64,000 bases of DNA from Amblyornis subalaris (Eukaryota; Chordata; Aves; Passeriformes; Ptilonorhynchidae): positions 372,001 to 436,000 of the forward strand of contig JACAXG010000064.1 of assembly GCA_018881555.1 (NCBI GenBank). The letters are read 5' to 3'. How positions within the stretch are numbered: position 1 is the stretch's first letter; each line of letters starts with the position of its first letter. Both the position numbers and the translations under genes were made by a program. The notes beneath the pieces are model-generated. The model did not search any database and had not been told where the DNA came from. It saw only the letters and a list, made by a program, of their open reading frames with translations. Positions 60,859 through 64,000 of this stretch are shown one piece after another.

Positions 60859-61755
60859 CACAGAATCACAGAATAGCCTATGTATGGAAGGGACCTCAAA
60901 AGATAATCCGATTCAGCCTTTCATGGGAATGGCAGCCAAGAGGAGATCATCCATCAGCCTTGTCTAGACCAGTCACATCTAGAAAACCTCCAGAGATGGG
61001 GACTCNACCATGACCCAACCCCTGAGGTTGTTCTAGTGAACGATTTTTCTCCCTGTAAAAACTTTCTTTCTTATACAGGGTGAAAACTTTTCTNGTGTAA
61101 ATTGTAACCATTGCCNCTTGCCTTCTCCATGTGCTTCCTCGTGAAGAGACAGCCTGTCCTCTTTGTAGTTACCCTGNAATACTTACTGGAATAGTGTGAT
61201 GAGATTGCCCTGAGTCTTCTCCTCTCCGGGGAGATCTCCTTGTCATTCCTCAGAGGTCAGGCCATGNCANTNCTTTGGACCCTCTCCAGTCTCTCTGTGT
61301 CTTTCTTGAACNGTGGGGCCAGAGCTGGACACAGCTGTGCCTGACAAAGGCTGAGTGGATCGAGGGGGTCCCACCTCTGTCTCTGCCGGGAATGTCCCTG
61401 TGGATGCAGCCNAGGATCCCACTGGCCTTTGTTGCTGCAGCAGGGCACTGCTGACCCCTGTGTAGCCACTTGTCCCCCAGCACCCCCAGGGGCCTTTCAG
61501 CACGGCTGCTCCCCAGCCACAGCAGCCCCAGCCTGGACTGGGCTCTTTGGTTTTGTCACCCCAGGGGCCAGACCCTGCACTTGGCTTTGTTAAACTTCCC
61601 AAAGTTGCAGCTTCCCACCGTTCCAGCCTGTCCAGGTCTCTCTGTAAGATGTCTCTCCCTCCTGACATGTCCATCTCAGCAGCAGCTTGGAGTCCTCAGC
61701 AACCATGGTGAGGGTTCATTCAATCCGGTCATCCAGCTCATTTATGGATTTGCCG
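60859..61755 (-). mobile_element. Longest CR1 LINE copy, with ORF2 tail remnant
   Basis: This is a reverse-oriented CR1 of about 900 bases. It starts with CCACAGAATCACAGAATAGC and GGAAGGGACCTCAAAAG, runs through the 3' tail, and continues into the eroded ORF2 end, with a GGACCCTCTCCAGTCTCTC block and GTTAAACTTCCCAAAGTTGC further upstream. It is GC-richer than the surrounding intron. N bases are clustered near 61186-61312, possibly because the copy is repetitive and was hard to assemble. The long open frames on both strands inside it are repeat-derived. The 5' limit is approximate. Confidence 0.88.
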
Positions 61756-62094
61756 TCTACCTTAGAGAATTAAAGTCTCACTGGCTCCCTTTAACATTTT
61801 CTCTACTATCCTTAATTTTGGCAGGATTTTCAGTGCCTGAATTGAGTGGATTTTGTGCTTTGCTAATTTGGCTAGCAGAGAATCTTGAAAAATGTAGGAT
61901 GTTATCTGACACTGGGCTAATTTTCAAATTGGACCATCCTAACAGGCTGGACTATCAACGAAATTCTGCAGAGTTCTGAAGCAGAGCAACAGGTCAAGAA
62001 TAATCCAGCATTGCTTCCAAGGAGGGAAGCATTAGGAGCTGAGAGCAGGGGGAAGTTTTAATGACTTTTTACTGGCAAGATAGAATAGAAATTG

Positions 62095-62460
62095 TTCAGC
62101 CTTTAGAAGAGAAGGCAGCAGCAGACCCCATCACAGCCTTCTAGTACCTAAAGAGGGCTTATAAGAGAAAGAAGGACTTTATACACCAGCAGACAGTGAC
62201 AGGCAAGGAATTTTAAACTGAAAAGGAGGGGTTTAGATTAGGTATTATGAAGAAATTCTTGCCTGTGAGGGTGGTGAGGCCCTTGAACAAATTGCCCACA
62301 GAAGTTGTGGCTGCCCCATCCCTGGAAGTCTTCAGGACTAGGTTGGTTGGGGCTTTGAGCAACCTGGTCTTGTGAAAGGTGTCCCTGCCCATGGCAGGAG
62401 AATTGGAAAAAAATGAGCTTTAAGGTCCCTTCCAACTCAGACTATTCTATGATTCTATAT
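62095..62460 (+). mobile_element. CR1 LINE 3' fragment
   Basis: This is a plus-sense CR1 of about 365 bases: TTAGAAGAGAAGGCAGCAGC, AGTACCTAAAGAGGGCTTAT, GAAGAAATTCTTGCCTGTGA, GGTGTCCCTGCCCATGGCAG and an ACTATTCTATGATTCTATAT end. It faces the longer reverse-oriented copy about 340 bases away. Confidence 0.92.
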
Positions 62461-64000
62461 TCTTTATACTTTATAAAGTTTTAACTGGTTGAAGAACCCA
62501 GCTTTTATCCGTGAATCTTCATACCCAGTCACTTTTCTTAAGCTCTAGCAGATCTCCCGCAACAACTTATCTCTTTCCACTGCTTCACAAAGTTTGTCTT
62601 GTGAGAAGGAGGTGAGAGTCCTGGAAGTATCTAAGCCAGAGAGATTACCTTAAACTGGTCAACAAATAATCACAAAATAAATTAAAAATCCACAGCTTCC
62701 TCAGTATTTGTGGTGGGTTTTNGTAGCAGACATCACTCCAGTCACGTTATAAACTTATCATTTGTTGCAAGACATCACTATAAAGATTTATCATGCATAG
62801 CCAAACAGGAACAAGAGATTACTAAACACCAGTTCATTCTTCAGCTGCATTTTATTTGTAATACCTTTTATTGGCAGATGTTATCCCCACAAATGAATTA
62901 ATCTTCCACAGTAACAAAGTGGACGTGGATTGATGGGGGAAATTGATTTGTGTTTGTTAATGTACTTTTGCTGCAGCAAGCACATTAAGTAATTAAAGTG
63001 CTAAGAGAGATCTTCCCATCCAGACACACAATATACTGAACTCCATTAATGCAAGGACAAAGGACAACTGTTTTTTTCATTGCATCTTGAATGCACCCTG
63101 TCTGCAGCATACACACCATATAGTTTAATTGCATCCATAGAATTAAACTATCCAGTTCCAAAACCAGTCAATATATCANGGAAACTCTAAAGGATTAAGT
63201 GTCAAAAAAAGAGTAATTATTTTTGATTGCCAGCACAAGCCATCTTGAAAGGATCTGATCCAGAGACTGTGTGCAGTTTTCCATTCTGAAAACTAGACTT
63301 TGGGGTATTTTAAGCTGAATGAAAAGATATCTGAAAAATGGAAGTCAAAGCAACTCTGGAACAAACCTTTCCCATGCACAATTATATTTTCTACTATCAC
63401 AGCATTTGAGCATTTTCAATTGTACCCTATAAAGAACAANCTTCTGAGACATCATTACCACTCCCATGTTTGTAGATAACAGTTGATGAGCTAAAAGCCT
63501 GTTCAAGCCCACCTCAAGTAATTTCCCAAACTCACTACTCGTTCCAACAAATAGCAACAGTCAGATATTTTATTGCAGCTTGGAACAGTTACACTAAAAT
63601 TCACCCTACAAAGGTGGGATGAAGTATATAAACAGTATTGCCAAGAGACAGGATTGCTTCCAGTGCAGGACAGGGCAATAGAGCTGAACCACATCTCCTG
63701 GACATTAGGCACTCCCTCNCTGAAAATAATGTGCTTTAGGGACATAACAGTGAGGGAAAATCCTGGTGTGGGTTTTTTTCTTCATCTAACACTACTGAGG
63801 GCTGCTCAGACGTTAGTGATGAGTATCATATAAAATCTCATACAGAATGGGATTTTTAAAAAAAAAAGGCTTGTCACCTGGTNTGTTTATGTGCATGTTT
63901 ATGCACGTGTTTGTAACTAAAGAGTTTGTAGTCGAGCCTTTGGCAATGTCTCTGCTTTATATGCCCATCCTTCCCCTTTCTTTTAAAAGCATATTTCCTG

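Larger units (their letters stand above)
46676..64000 (-). other. FAM135B: FAM135B upstream intron, incomplete
   Basis: This is inferred to be the intron 5' of exon A, running past the window's end. I looked by eye for the complement of the expected first coding exon (a peptide with a KFYNVDLFQRG-like end) and did not find it, so it probably lies beyond 64000. The region is repeat-rich, with two LTR-like blocks, CR1 pieces near 47.1, 47.4, 47.9, 49.4, 51.3, 58.0, 60.9 and 62.1 kb, and a coiled-coil retrocopy-like remnant near 59 kb. The stretches 49542-51252, 51522-58048 and 62461-64000 hold no gene that I recognise. Confidence 0.65.

Noticed and set aside
61470..61979. Plus-strand open frame of 169 codons
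   Set aside because: Most of it is the antisense of a CR1 copy, so the openness and GC content come from the repeat.

Overview
This is nuclear DNA from a bird. The 3' ends of about eighteen CR1 LINEs lie on both strands, many ending in the ATTCTATG-type short repeat of avian CR1. There are also two diverged LTR-like blocks of a kind I associate with bird genomes, especially passerines. The species cannot be fixed from the window. The sequence is an AT-rich, intron-dominated draft with isolated single N bases; bacterial-style operons, CRISPR arrays and RNA genes were not seen.

The only intact gene I can support is FAM135B, on the minus strand. Four consecutive internal coding exons are present at 46596-46675, 16737-16876, 9979-10049 and 7929-8102, in transcription order. 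Their splice sites are canonical GT/AG and their phases fit with no loss or gain of frame. Together they encode about 154 residues of the conserved N-terminal part of the protein. Introns of about 29.7, 6.7 and 1.9 kb separate them. The exon with the initiator methionine was not found by eye between 46676 and 64000, and no exon downstream of 7929 was found, so both flanks are read as parts of further introns.

Layout: 1-7928 is the downstream intron with three CR1 fragments. 7929-16876 holds three exons and two short introns almost free of recognisable repeats. 16877-46595 is the large intron, with a structured (GGAAT)n-type array near 19.8-20.0 kb, several CR1 fragments (two with internal deletions) and some repeat-poor AT-rich stretches. 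46676-64000 is the upstream intron, the most repeat-rich part. It has two LTR-like blocks (48.8 and 59.6 kb), eight CR1 fragments and a broken, apparently intronless coiled-coil coding remnant at about 59.0-59.6 kb that ends where the second LTR begins.

Most other open frames in the window are chance, repeat-derived or low-complexity. The least expected item is the coiled-coil remnant next to the LTR, because processed pseudogenes are scarce in birds. No new biological system was found.
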